Of a stretch of DNA of 21,874 bases, positions 14,027 through 21,389 are shown piece by piece (position 1 is the first letter of the stretch; each line of letters opens with the position of its first letter). Under the pieces are notes generated by a model. That model was given only the letters and a program-made list of their open reading frames with translations. It was not told the origin of the DNA and ran no database searches. Position numbers and translations under genes: made by a program. Source of the stretch: JBBDIM01 sp040880405 (lineage in GTDB: Bacteria; Planctomycetota; Planctomycetia; Pirellulales; Pirellulaceae); NCBI GenBank assembly GCA_040880405.1, contig JBBDIM010000129.1, forward strand, positions 1 to 21,874, read 5' to 3'.

Positions 14027-15547
14027 TCAATGTTGGATGCCGTAGAGCGGGCCAAGTTTCGCGCGAAGATATTTCACCATCGGCTCTGGATTGATACTCT
14101 CGCCGCAAATCCCCTCCACCAGTTGATCGGCCGGGCGGCACTGCCCCACCTGGTGGACATTCTCTCGCAGCCAATCCAACAGCGGGACGAACTGTCCCTC
14201 GGCGAACATCCCTTCCAGGTCCCCCAGTTCTTCCCGCGCCTGTTCCATCAATTGCCCCGCGTAAATGTTGCCCAGGCTGTAGGTGGGGAAGTAGCCGAGT
14301 AAGCCGGCGCTCCAGTGGACATCCTGCAAGCAGCCGTCGGCGTCGTTGGTCGGCTGAATCCCCAACTGCTGCTGATATTTCTCGTTCCAGGCACTCGGCA
14401 GATCGGCCACCTTCAGATCACCGGAGAGCAGCGCCTGCTCCAGTTCGAACCGCGCGATGATGTGCAGGTTGTAAGTAACTTCATCCGCTTCCACGCGAAT
14501 CAGCGAAGGGGTGACCTCATTCACGGCGAAATGAAAATCACCCACCGGCATGTCTCCCAGCGCCTTGGGAAACAACTTTTTCGCCTCGGGATACAAGTGC
14601 CGCCAAAAGGCGTAGCTCCTGCCCACCATGTTCTCCCAGAGCCGCGACTGCGACTCATGAATCCCCAGCGAGGCGTATTTCCCCGGGGGCAGCCCGTGCC
14701 AATCGGTCCGCAGCCCTTGTTCATAAATGCCGTGTCCCGCCTCGTGCAAGGTCGAGAAGAAGGCGGAAGGAAAGAAGTGCTCGTCATACCGTGTCGTGAT
14801 CCGGCAGTCGTTTGGCCCCACCGTGCAGCAAAACGGATGGTGCGTCACATCGAGCCGTCCCGCCTGGAAATTGAAGCCGATTTTGCTCGCCGCCAGCTTG
14901 CCGATTTTTTCCTGAGCCGCAACCGAAAAGGACCGTTTCAAGACCTCGACATTTGGCCGCCGGGGGCTGTCGCGAATTTCTTCGACCAGCGGGACCAATA
15001 ACTTTTTGAGCCGATCCAGAACCTGGGTCACTTGCTCCGTTTTGGCCCCTGGTTCGAAATAATCGAGCAGGGCGTCGTACGGCTGTTCGACCGCCCCCAA
15101 GGCGGCCGCCATCTCGCGGCAGAGCGTAATGATTTTCTCTAGCGAAGGGGCGAACTGACTGAAATCGTCCGCTTCCCGGGCCTTCACCCAAGCCTGTTGC
15201 CCCAACACGCGGGCCCGGCTGAACGCCTCGACCAGCGTCTGCGGCAACTTGGTTTCGCGGTCGTACTCCCGTTTGAGCCCGCGAATGGTCGCCCCTTGGT
15301 CACTATTCGGATCGGCTGCCAAGGGACTTTCAGCCAAGGCCTCCAGCCACTCACCCAGCCGAGGATCGGTCGCCCGCTGATGCACCAGCCCGGCCAACAG
15401 CGTGATTTGATCGGCCCGATACTCCCCCGCGGCCACCGGCATCAAGGTCCGCTCGTCCCATTCCAACAGCTCTTTGACATGCTCCAGCTTGGTGGTTTCG
15501 CGAACGTGCTGACAAACGTGCTCGAAGATCTCGGAAGGATCCGCCAT
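14027..15547 (-). CDS. Zinc carboxypeptidase of family M32 (thermostable carboxypeptidase 1 type)
   Basis: The 506-residue protein matches M32 length and carries its motifs. The zinc motif HEAGH is at 268-272 (STLHEAGHGIYEQGL). HESQSRLWENMVGR (297-310) supplies the third ligand, probably E298. Downstream are RVEADEVTYNLHII and DVHWSAGLLGYFPTYSLGN, both diagnostic. DERTLMPVAAG near residue 31 is the conserved N-terminal region. M32 enzymes are cytosolic and remove C-terminal residues from peptides, with broad specificity except for Pro. GAGG lies about 8 nt upstream of the ATG. The gene appears to stand alone, with repeat-rich DNA upstream. Confidence 0.95.
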   Translation of the reverse strand: MADPSEIFEHVCQHVRETTKLEHVKELLEWDERTLMPVAAGEYRADQITLLAGLVHQRATDPRLGEWLEALAESPLAADPNSDQGATIRGLKREYDRETKLPQTLVEAFSRARVLGQQAWVKAREADDFSQFAPSLEKIITLCREMAAALGAVEQPYDALLDYFEPGAKTEQVTQVLDRLKKLLVPLVEEIRDSPRRPNVEVLKRSFSVAAQEKIGKLAASKIGFNFQAGRLDVTHHPFCCTVGPNDCRITTRYDEHFFPSAFFSTLHEAGHGIYEQGLRTDWHGLPPGKYASLGIHESQSRLWENMVGRSYAFWRHLYPEAKKLFPKALGDMPVGDFHFAVNEVTPSLIRVEADEVTYNLHIIARFELEQALLSGDLKVADLPSAWNEKYQQQLGIQPTNDADGCLQDVHWSAGLLGYFPTYSLGNIYAGQLMEQAREELGDLEGMFAEGQFVPLLDWLRENVHQVGQCRPADQLVEGICGESINPEPMVKYLRAKLGPLYGIQH

Positions 15548-15685
15548 GGGGAAGGCCTCAAAATTGGCGCGCGGCGATTGGAAAAGGCTGACAATATCAA
15601 CGCCTGAGTCTAATCGTTTCGGCCACCGTTTGCATGCCCCACGCCGCTTGAGCGCAAGATCATAGGGAGTCGCTCTTGCAGGGGT

Positions 15686-16080
15686 TTAGCCACAGAGGGC
15701 ACAGAGATCACAGAGGTGAGGAGTGGGTATTGGTCAACGGCCTCGCTGGGCGGCGATGACTTTTTATAACCACGAAACACACGAATGACACGAAACGCAA
15801 GCGGATAAGATGCAGCTCTTGAGGCTTCAAAATCCATCGGTCCATTGGACGAGAGATAACGGATGTGCGAGAAATCGGGAAGTTGTTTTTCAGCGGCTTC
15901 TATTCCCTTAAACCTCCTAATGACTTCCTGGGAAATTCGAACGGTATGAAGTCTTGCTCGCGGCGTTTTGGCGGGTTGCTATTCGTGTAATTCGTGTCAT
16001 TCGTGGTCAAAAATTCCATCGCTGAAGCGAGAGCGACTCGGCTCGACCTCCTCTGTGATCTCTGTGCCCTCTGTGGCTAA
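15686..16080. repeat. Outer paired inverted repeat, family F (CACAGAGG type)
   Basis: The 31-bp arm at 15686-15716 (TTAGCCACAGAGGGCACAGA...) is a perfect inverted repeat of 16050-16080. Its right end lies 3 bp from the TolC-family stop codon. It encloses family G at 15769-16007. 15548-15685 holds the M32 leader and no feature I can name. A degenerate copy occurs at 2430-2461. Confidence 0.9.
15769..16007. repeat. Inner paired inverted repeat, family G (ACACGAAT type), nested in family F
   Basis: ACCACGAAACACACGAATGA from 15769 is inverted, imperfectly, as ATTCGTGTCATTCGTGGT ending at 16007. The arms are built of ACACGAAT-like steps. The ~190-bp centre has a short minus-strand open frame without a start codon and no recognisable protein. 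Confidence 0.75.
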
Positions 16081-16083
16081 AAA

Positions 16084-17433
16084 CTACTCCTCCCACAACG
16101 CCCCTTCCAGCAAAAAGCCTTCGATCCGCCACCGGGCGTCCCACAAGTTGGCCAAGGCGACCAGATATTCCATTTGCCCCTGCACCAGCACCTGCCGGGC
16201 GACCAGGACGTCGATCTGGTCCGCCTCGCCACCCCCTTGGGCATCTTCGACCAACTGCATCAGTTCCCGCGACCGGGGCAGGATCTTTTCCTGGATCAGG
16301 CGGACTTCCAGTTCCGCTTGGCGGTATTCGGTGAACTGCTCAGAGAGGGCCGATTCCAATTGACGCTGAACCACTTCCAGTTGCCGCTGGGCTGCCATCA
16401 GTTCGGCCCGGGCCCGCATGATATTCCCTTGGTTCCGGTCCCAGATCCGCAGTTCCATCCCGATGCCGACCCCGGCGTTCATTTCCCGGGTCGCCTCGTT
16501 GTACTGGACCAAGGCCTCGGTCTCGATGTCGGAATAGCGATTCGCGCCTTGCAAGGCGACCTCCGATCGGGCCCGTTGGATCTCCGACATCGCCTTGGCC
16601 ACCTGAGGGCTTTGGCTTTGCAGTCGCGACAAGGCCGAGTCCCACTCAAGCGGTTCCAGGAGTTTTTCTGGATCGCCCGCCAGCGGAACCACCGGCAACT
16701 CCCCCGCCCCCACCACCGCGATCAGATTCTTCCAGGCGAAGCGGTGCGTCTCTTCAAACCGGGCCAAATCCAAGGCGATCCGTTCCGCCTCGATCTCCGA
16801 TTGCAGCAGGGTGGCCCGGCTCTGCTCCTGGCCTTCCACCCCCTTGCGAATGACGTCGACCGAGCTGCGATTGAGCCGCGTGATTTCTCGGGCCAGGTCG
16901 ATTTGCCGCTGGGTCAACAACACCTGAAAGTAGGCGCGGCGCACATCGGTCAGCACCCGCTGCTCCATCATCGCGAATTCCTGCCGGGCCTTTTCAACCT
17001 CCCACAACTCGACTTCCCGGGCCAACATCCGCTTGCCGGCGGTCTGCCACACCTGGCTCGCCCCAATCCCCTGCATGCCGCTGGTCCCATCGTCGCCGAT
17101 CTGATCTCCCGCGTAGCCAATGGTCGGATTCAGCGGCAGTCCCGCCTGAATGGCCGCCCCTTCCGCGGCGCGGACGCGGGCCTGGGCAACCTGAAGACCG
17201 GGATGATGGAGCCGCGCCAGGTATTCAAACGACTCCACCTCGACCTGGATGTGGACTTGCTGCCCCAGCGATTCCAGAGGGACGGGACTGAGCTCCACTG
17301 GACGGGGCGCTACGGGACTGGACGCCATGGGACTGGGCGGTTCGGCCTGAAGCGGGCTCAGCGGACCCTGTCCCCAAACCAACATCAAGGCAAAGAGGAA
17401 CGGGAGAGTCAATTTCCAGGGGGTCGTCGGCAT
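16084..17433 (-). CDS. TolC-family outer-membrane efflux protein (CusC/CzcC-like)
   Basis: With the ATG at 17433 the product has 449 residues and a signal peptide (about 1-30, MPTTPWKLTLPFLFALMLVW). ATG at 17508 would put 25 polar residues in front of it, so the later start is preferred. The two-fold coiled-coil pattern of outer-membrane efflux proteins is clear: LARLHHPGLQVAQARVRAAE and LPLNPTIGYAG in the first half, and GMELRIWDRNQGNIMRARAE in the second. The family forms a trimeric channel across outer membrane and periplasm for RND or ABC exporters. No pump or adaptor gene is adjacent. The substrate is unknown; motif style suggests the heavy-metal (CusC/CzcC) branch, with modest confidence. 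Confidence 0.9.
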   Translation of the reverse strand: MPTTPWKLTLPFLFALMLVWGQGPLSPLQAEPPSPMASSPVAPRPVELSPVPLESLGQQVHIQVEVESFEYLARLHHPGLQVAQARVRAAEGAAIQAGLPLNPTIGYAGDQIGDDGTSGMQGIGASQVWQTAGKRMLAREVELWEVEKARQEFAMMEQRVLTDVRRAYFQVLLTQRQIDLAREITRLNRSSVDVIRKGVEGQEQSRATLLQSEIEAERIALDLARFEETHRFAWKNLIAVVGAGELPVVPLAGDPEKLLEPLEWDSALSRLQSQSPQVAKAMSEIQRARSEVALQGANRYSDIETEALVQYNEATREMNAGVGIGMELRIWDRNQGNIMRARAELMAAQRQLEVVQRQLESALSEQFTEYRQAELEVRLIQEKILPRSRELMQLVEDAQGGGEADQIDVLVARQVLVQGQMEYLVALANLWDARWRIEGFLLEGALWEE

Positions 17434-17590
17434 TCGCAATTCGTCCGTGAATTTCAGAAGCGGGCATCCTGTGGGAAGACTTCGGGTGGTGGTCCGATGC
17501 CAAGTCACCGCTGTTCGCTATCGGACGATCCGCCCCCCCGGCAACAGTGTCCCGTCGCTAACCGTTACAGGTTGAGGATGATGACACCAT

Positions 17591-17605
17591 GCTGGCGGTG
17601 CCAGC
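17591..17605. other. Short perfect hairpin upstream of the TolC-family gene
   Basis: GCTGGC and GCCAGC flank a 3-nt loop about 160 bp upstream of the start codon, with no T-tract. Apart from this and the family A pieces that follow, 17434-17738 shows nothing identifiable. Confidence 0.3.
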
Positions 17606-17649
17606 AGCGAAGAATTGGTAGCCAGTATCGCTAGCGGATCGTTCCGCCA

Positions 17650-17696
17650 GGGTGAAGCGGGTTAGCAGTTCTCCCACGCTTTTGGCAAGCGTGGCT
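17650..17696 (-). repeat. Family A half unit (single REP-like hairpin)
   Basis: Read on the minus strand it begins CGTAGCCACGCTTGCCAAAA and continues into the ACTGCTAACCCGCTTC middle segment, then stops. Only the left hairpin of the double-hairpin unit is present. Confidence 0.8.
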
Positions 17697-17738
17697 ACGT
17701 AAGTTGTTGAGCGTGGGGAAGGGGACGCGCGATTCCTT

Positions 17739-17841
17739 CGTAGCCACGCACCCGTAGACCGTGGGAGCGCCGCGGGTACTCGTTTCCCCTAGGGCACCGC
17801 GGGTGAGCAGTTCTCCCACGCTTTTGGCAAGCGTGGCTACG
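17739..17841 (-). repeat. Family A full unit, inverted and diverged
   Basis: A complete ~103-bp double-hairpin unit lies in reverse orientation to the RAYT-flanking arrays. Its left hairpin is intact, but the right one (minus strand CCACGGTCTACGGGTGCGTGG) has two stem mismatches, mixing the two stem types seen elsewhere. It ends 16 bp from the stop of the COG0523 gene. Confidence 0.85.
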
Positions 17842-17856
17842 GGACAATTTCTCCGC

Positions 17857-19035
17857 TTACTCCGTCGCCGTGAAGCGGTGCGTGGGCACCGGTCGACCGG
17901 GTCGGAAGCTTTGGGTTTGCCGGAACTCGACTGTCACACCCAAGGCCGCGGCCGTTTCGTGGACCGCCGCTTCCACTTCGGTTTGCAGCGTTTTCGGATC
18001 GAGGGCCACGCGCGCGTTGACCACGACATCGGCCTCGGTCGCCTGGCAGTTGGAGGCCAGCGAGAGGACCGGGGGTGTGTCGCTGCTGATCAGGTTGGCC
18101 ACGCCGTAAAAACCTTCCCACAGGCCGATCGTTTTCAGATGGGCGGTTTCGGCGTCTCTAGCGGCCAGCTTGGCTTGCAGCCGCTCGATGATACCCATCA
18201 GCACTTGGTCCAGGTCGAACGGCTTGGGTGCCACAACCCACTCTTCATCATCCTCGTCGTATTCAGTTATGACGGAATCTTCCAGTTCATATGGTTCGCC
18301 GGTGACTCTCAAACTGCTGTTGAGCCAACCGAGCTCCGCTTCCCCCTCGGCGTAGATGTCGTAATCGAGCTCCAAGATTCGCGTGCCGAAGTCTCCCTCC
18401 TGGGCCAGCATCGCCTCCAGGGCGGCTTGGCCTTGGCCCGTTTTGGCGGAGTAACGGAGGATCGGCGTGCCGGGTGCCAGCTTCTCCAGGTGCGCGGTGA
18501 GGGTGGCGACTTGCTCGTCGGTCAGTTCGTCGATCCGGTTCACCAGGATAAAGTCCGCCTCCTCCAACTGCTTCTCGAAGATGTAGGCCGCCTTGGGGGA
18601 GAACCCGCTCCCTTGGCCACCTCCGAGAATCCGCAGCCCGTGCGAAGGCTTGAGGATCACGCCGTACGGGGCAACTTCAAACTGGGCGTCGAACATCCGC
18701 AGCAGCGGCTGAATGACCGTCGCCACCAAGTCGGTACAACTGCCGACCGGCTCGGCCAGCACGATGTCGGGCCGTTGGTCCGCGGCCAGCTTTTCGACGG
18801 TGGAAGTCAGCTCGTTGAAGTTGCAGCAGAAGCAAGCCCCGGCGACTTCCCCTACATCCAACCCTTGCGAGCGAAGCAGATTGGTATCGACCAAATCAGC
18901 CGCCTGATCGTTGGTCACCACCCCGACCTTCAGCCCTTGGTCTTGGTACGCCTTGGCCAAGCGGCCAATGGTAGTGGTTTTGCCGGCACCCAGAAAGCCG
19001 CCAATCATGATGAATCGAATCTTGGGGGTGGTCAT
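17857..19035 (-). CDS. COG0523/CobW-family P-loop GTPase
   Basis: The 392-residue protein opens with Walker A GGFLGAGKTTT (GFLGAGKT 13-20). It has the family CxCC metal-binding motif CFCC at 68-71, AEPVGSC at about 95, and LVNRIDEL as the guanine-recognition motif (NRxD instead of the usual NKxD). An acidic loop DEYDEDDEEW-like region (about 275) could bind metal. The rest is a CobW C-terminal-like domain. COG0523 proteins use GTP hydrolysis to deliver zinc, cobalt or other metals to client enzymes. Neither a zinc regulator site nor cobalamin genes are visible, so the metal is unknown. The protein is longer than typical YeiR/YjiA members. Cytosolic; start ATG at 19035. Confidence 0.88.
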   Translation of the reverse strand: MTTPKIRFIMIGGFLGAGKTTTIGRLAKAYQDQGLKVGVVTNDQAADLVDTNLLRSQGLDVGEVAGACFCCNFNELTSTVEKLAADQRPDIVLAEPVGSCTDLVATVIQPLLRMFDAQFEVAPYGVILKPSHGLRILGGGQGSGFSPKAAYIFEKQLEEADFILVNRIDELTDEQVATLTAHLEKLAPGTPILRYSAKTGQGQAALEAMLAQEGDFGTRILELDYDIYAEGEAELGWLNSSLRVTGEPYELEDSVITEYDEDDEEWVVAPKPFDLDQVLMGIIERLQAKLAARDAETAHLKTIGLWEGFYGVANLISSDTPPVLSLASNCQATEADVVVNARVALDPKTLQTEVEAAVHETAAALGVTVEFRQTQSFRPGRPVPTHRFTATE

Positions 19036-19072
19036 CGTGGGTTTGCCTTTGGTTTGCTGGAGACGGGGTGCC

Positions 19073-19158
19073 GTGAAAAAGGGGTCAGGACTCTTTTTCG
19101 CGAACCGTTTTCAAAAGGGAACACGCCTGATGAAAAAGAGTCCTGACCCCTTTTTCAC
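19073..19158. repeat. Paired inverted repeat, family B copy 2
   Basis: The 26-bp arms 19073-19098 and 19133-19158 are perfectly inverted around a 34-bp centre and match copy 1 at 3716-3800. The right arm overlaps the end of the transglutaminase-like gene and supplies its TGA stop (complement of 19155-19157). Confidence 0.9.
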
Positions 19159-20321
19159 TCATCCACTGTACCATCTTGGGTGAGCGTTCGGATCTCTTCA
19201 AACGGTTTGACAAACGGCTCATTCGCCTCGAATTTATGAGCCGTCATCCAGGCGAATTTATGGACATGGGGGTTGGCCGGATCGGGTTCCGGGAGGGGTT
19301 GGCCATCCGCTTCGGCGTAGATCGTTCGAATCACCGGCACTGGGCCGCTGGCGGCCGGCGGGGCCAAATCGTAGTTGGTGCCCTTGGTCACCAAGAGCCA
19401 ACTGTTCTCGCGGAAGCCACTTTCCAAGCGGGCTCTGGCGGCGGCGGTGAGCTCCTTTTTTTGCTTGGGCGTTAAGGTTTGATCGGCTGAGATTTTGGCG
19501 ACCAGCTTTTGGGTCTCGGACAGGTCGAAACTAATCCAGCCATACGGCGGCAAAAAGGCCTCCAGCTTGCAGTGCGAAGGGGAGGCCTTCGCGAACAAGT
19601 GCAGGCCATAGGTGACCCGCGTAGGGTAGCCGAGCTTGCGGCCCATCGTAGCGCACAGGCCGTGGTAGTCGCTACAGTGGCCGACTCCGCCGGTGAGGGC
19701 ATGGTTAGCGTCGGCGGCCAGCGAGGCCCTCGCGTGATCGTACGTCACGTTCTGGTCGATCCACCGCATGGCGGTCAGCAGCCCGGCCGTGGGGTCTTGG
19801 GCCTGAGGCAACGCCCCGGCCAAGGCGGCTTGCAGCTTTTGCTCGTCCACCACTGCTTGAGGTCGCAGGTAAGCAGCAAAAGTCTCCGGCCACAGGTCGA
19901 CCGAGGTGACCTCGTCGGTTCGTAGATTCCAGTGCAGGTTGTGGAGCGTTGCCTCGAACCGGTGGGTAACAATCTGGGCCCCGGCCGGTTGGTCGAATAC
20001 AAAGTGCGCGAAACGGTTGCCGTACACGGCTTCAGTATGCAGCGTCGGCTCGACCACTTGCGGGAACGTTTCGAGCTGCCGTCGCTCAATTGTTTGGGTT
20101 TCGTCCGAAGGGGGCAGCGGCAACCAAACCTTCAATTGCCGAGTGCCGGCCGGGGGTGTGATCACCACGCGCAGCTCGACCTGATGCGTGATAGGCTCGC
20201 TGAGTGTGGCGGAGGTGGGCTGCGCGGGATCGGGTATACTCATCTCCTCAGCGTGGGCGGTGGTACTCGCGAGGCACAGGATCATTAGGCCCGCGAGCCA
20301 ATGATGGACTTTCGCGATCAT
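19155..20321 (-). CDS. Secreted transglutaminase-like protein
   Basis: The 388-residue protein has a signal peptide (about 1-24, ending STTAHA). A beta-rich N-terminal domain (about 45-140) includes VWLPLPPSDETQTI. The transglutaminase-like core has the likely triad Cys216 (GGVGHCSDYHGLCATMGRKL), His250 (SPSHCKLEAFL) and Asp266 (GWISFDLSE). Bacterial members of this fold are mostly cysteine proteases or peptide-modifying enzymes rather than true cross-linkers. A periplasmic role is inferred. Its ATG overlaps the glpF-like stop (ATGA, 20318-20321), so translation is probably coupled. The C-terminal 110 residues (HKFAWMTAHKFEANEPF) form a tail often seen with this family. The stop codon lies inside a family B repeat. 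Confidence 0.88.
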   Translation of the reverse strand: MIAKVHHWLAGLMILCLASTTAHAEEMSIPDPAQPTSATLSEPITHQVELRVVITPPAGTRQLKVWLPLPPSDETQTIERRQLETFPQVVEPTLHTEAVYGNRFAHFVFDQPAGAQIVTHRFEATLHNLHWNLRTDEVTSVDLWPETFAAYLRPQAVVDEQKLQAALAGALPQAQDPTAGLLTAMRWIDQNVTYDHARASLAADANHALTGGVGHCSDYHGLCATMGRKLGYPTRVTYGLHLFAKASPSHCKLEAFLPPYGWISFDLSETQKLVAKISADQTLTPKQKKELTAAARARLESGFRENSWLLVTKGTNYDLAPPAASGPVPVIRTIYAEADGQPLPEPDPANPHVHKFAWMTAHKFEANEPFVKPFEEIRTLTQDGTVDE

Positions 20322-21190
20322 TCGGTCACCACCCTTCCCGCCGGAGGTTCATCCGAAACGTGGGGCTGAATGCCGCGGAGGTAAAGTCCACATCCAGCGA
20401 TTGAGCCCACAATCGGGCTCAGGATATAGACCAACAGCCAACCGGCGGTCCGTGGGCCCGGCAAGGCGACTTCGCCCCAGCCGGCGAAGTAGGCGAACAA
20501 CCGGGGGCCGAAATCTCGGGCCGGATTGAAGCTGGCCTGGGTTATGGGGGCGATCACACACACTAAAGCCGCGACCGTCAGCCCAATGAAAAACGGGGCC
20601 AGGCTACGGGGACCGTTTTGGTGCGCCGTCTCGGTGAGGGCCAGCACCATGAAGGCCAAGATTCCGGTGCAGATGACCTCCGCCAGGCAGGCGATCGGCA
20701 GCGAAACGAGCTTGTTGCGCTCGGCTTCTTGCTGCGGATCGTACCGTCCACCACCACCCAAACCGCCCGGGTTGGGGAAGTATTCGCCGAAGCAGGAGGC
20801 GGTGACGATGCTACCGGGATCGCCCCGTTGGACCCCTAGCTGCTCTTCCTTAGCCGCATGGAAAGAGGCGAACAGGCTGAACAATACCGCCGCGGCCAGA
20901 AAGGCCCCAATGACCTGCGAGACGACATAACCCGGCACTCTTCTCCAGGGAAACAAACCCCAAGCCGCGAAGCCGATGGTGATCGCCGGATTGATATGGG
21001 CCCCGCTTATTTGGCCGACACCATAGATGGCCAGGGTCACCCCCAGTCCCCACACGATCGCCACCTGCCACAGCCCGACGAGGTCGCCTACCAGAACGGC
21101 ATTATGGACCGCCCCCAACCCAAAGAAGATCAGGATAAACGTACCCAGCATCTCAGCGGCGCAGCAAATCAAGAGGGGGCGAGGAGTCAT
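20318..21190 (-). CDS. glpF: Aquaglyceroporin / glycerol uptake facilitator (MIP family)
   Basis: With the ATG at 21190 the product has 290 residues, typical of GlpF; the ATG at 21265 would add a polar 25-residue tail. Six membrane helices and two half-helices carry the NPA boxes: SGAHINPAITIG (67-69) and ASFNPARDFGPR (222-224). The Asp226 after NPAR is the glycerol-facilitator signature, and Arg225 is the selectivity-filter arginine. A Gly-rich loop before helix 4 (GGLGGGGRYDPQQEAE) is longer than in E. coli GlpF. The channel lets glycerol or other small uncharged solutes cross the inner membrane. No glpK or glpD lies nearby; the downstream partner is a transglutaminase-like gene. Substrate preference is inferred from the Asp. 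Confidence 0.92.
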   Translation of the reverse strand: MTPRPLLICCAAEMLGTFILIFFGLGAVHNAVLVGDLVGLWQVAIVWGLGVTLAIYGVGQISGAHINPAITIGFAAWGLFPWRRVPGYVVSQVIGAFLAAAVLFSLFASFHAAKEEQLGVQRGDPGSIVTASCFGEYFPNPGGLGGGGRYDPQQEAERNKLVSLPIACLAEVICTGILAFMVLALTETAHQNGPRSLAPFFIGLTVAALVCVIAPITQASFNPARDFGPRLFAYFAGWGEVALPGPRTAGWLLVYILSPIVGSIAGCGLYLRGIQPHVSDEPPAGRVVTE

Positions 21191-21338
21191 CCGGGGCGGT
21201 TCTTTCTCGAAGAATGGGGGCGTTGATTGGCGTGCTGGGGAATGCGGAGCGCCCCAACCCCGCACTCTACCATCGCTCCGTCTCTAATTCAATCAAATCC
21301 GGACGCGTGTTGAAAGCCTGGGGGCCGCCACCCGTGGT

Positions 21339-21389
21339 TCTCCCACGCTCTACGCGAGCGTGGCTACGTAAATTCTCGCGAAAGCGCGT
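21339..21389 (+). repeat. Family A right-hand hairpin before the tandem array
   Basis: CTCCCACGCTCTACGCGAGC followed by GTGGCTACG is a lone right half unit, then the linker TAAATTCTCGCGAAAGCGCG that also separates the following units. 21191-21338 holds the glpF leader and nothing else recognised. Confidence 0.85.

Noticed and set aside
15837..15980. Open minus-strand stretch inside the family G element
   Set aside because: About 46 codons follow a stop without a start codon, and the peptide is not recognisable. The ATG that follows leads into repeat sequence.
16174..17634. 486-codon plus-strand frame
   Set aside because: Antisense to the TolC-family gene; its product is His/Pro/Arg-rich with no domain pattern, as expected of a high-GC shadow frame.
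17761..19146. 461-codon plus-strand frame
   Set aside because: Antisense to the COG0523 GTPase, which has intact Walker A and CFCC motifs; this frame also begins inside a repeat.
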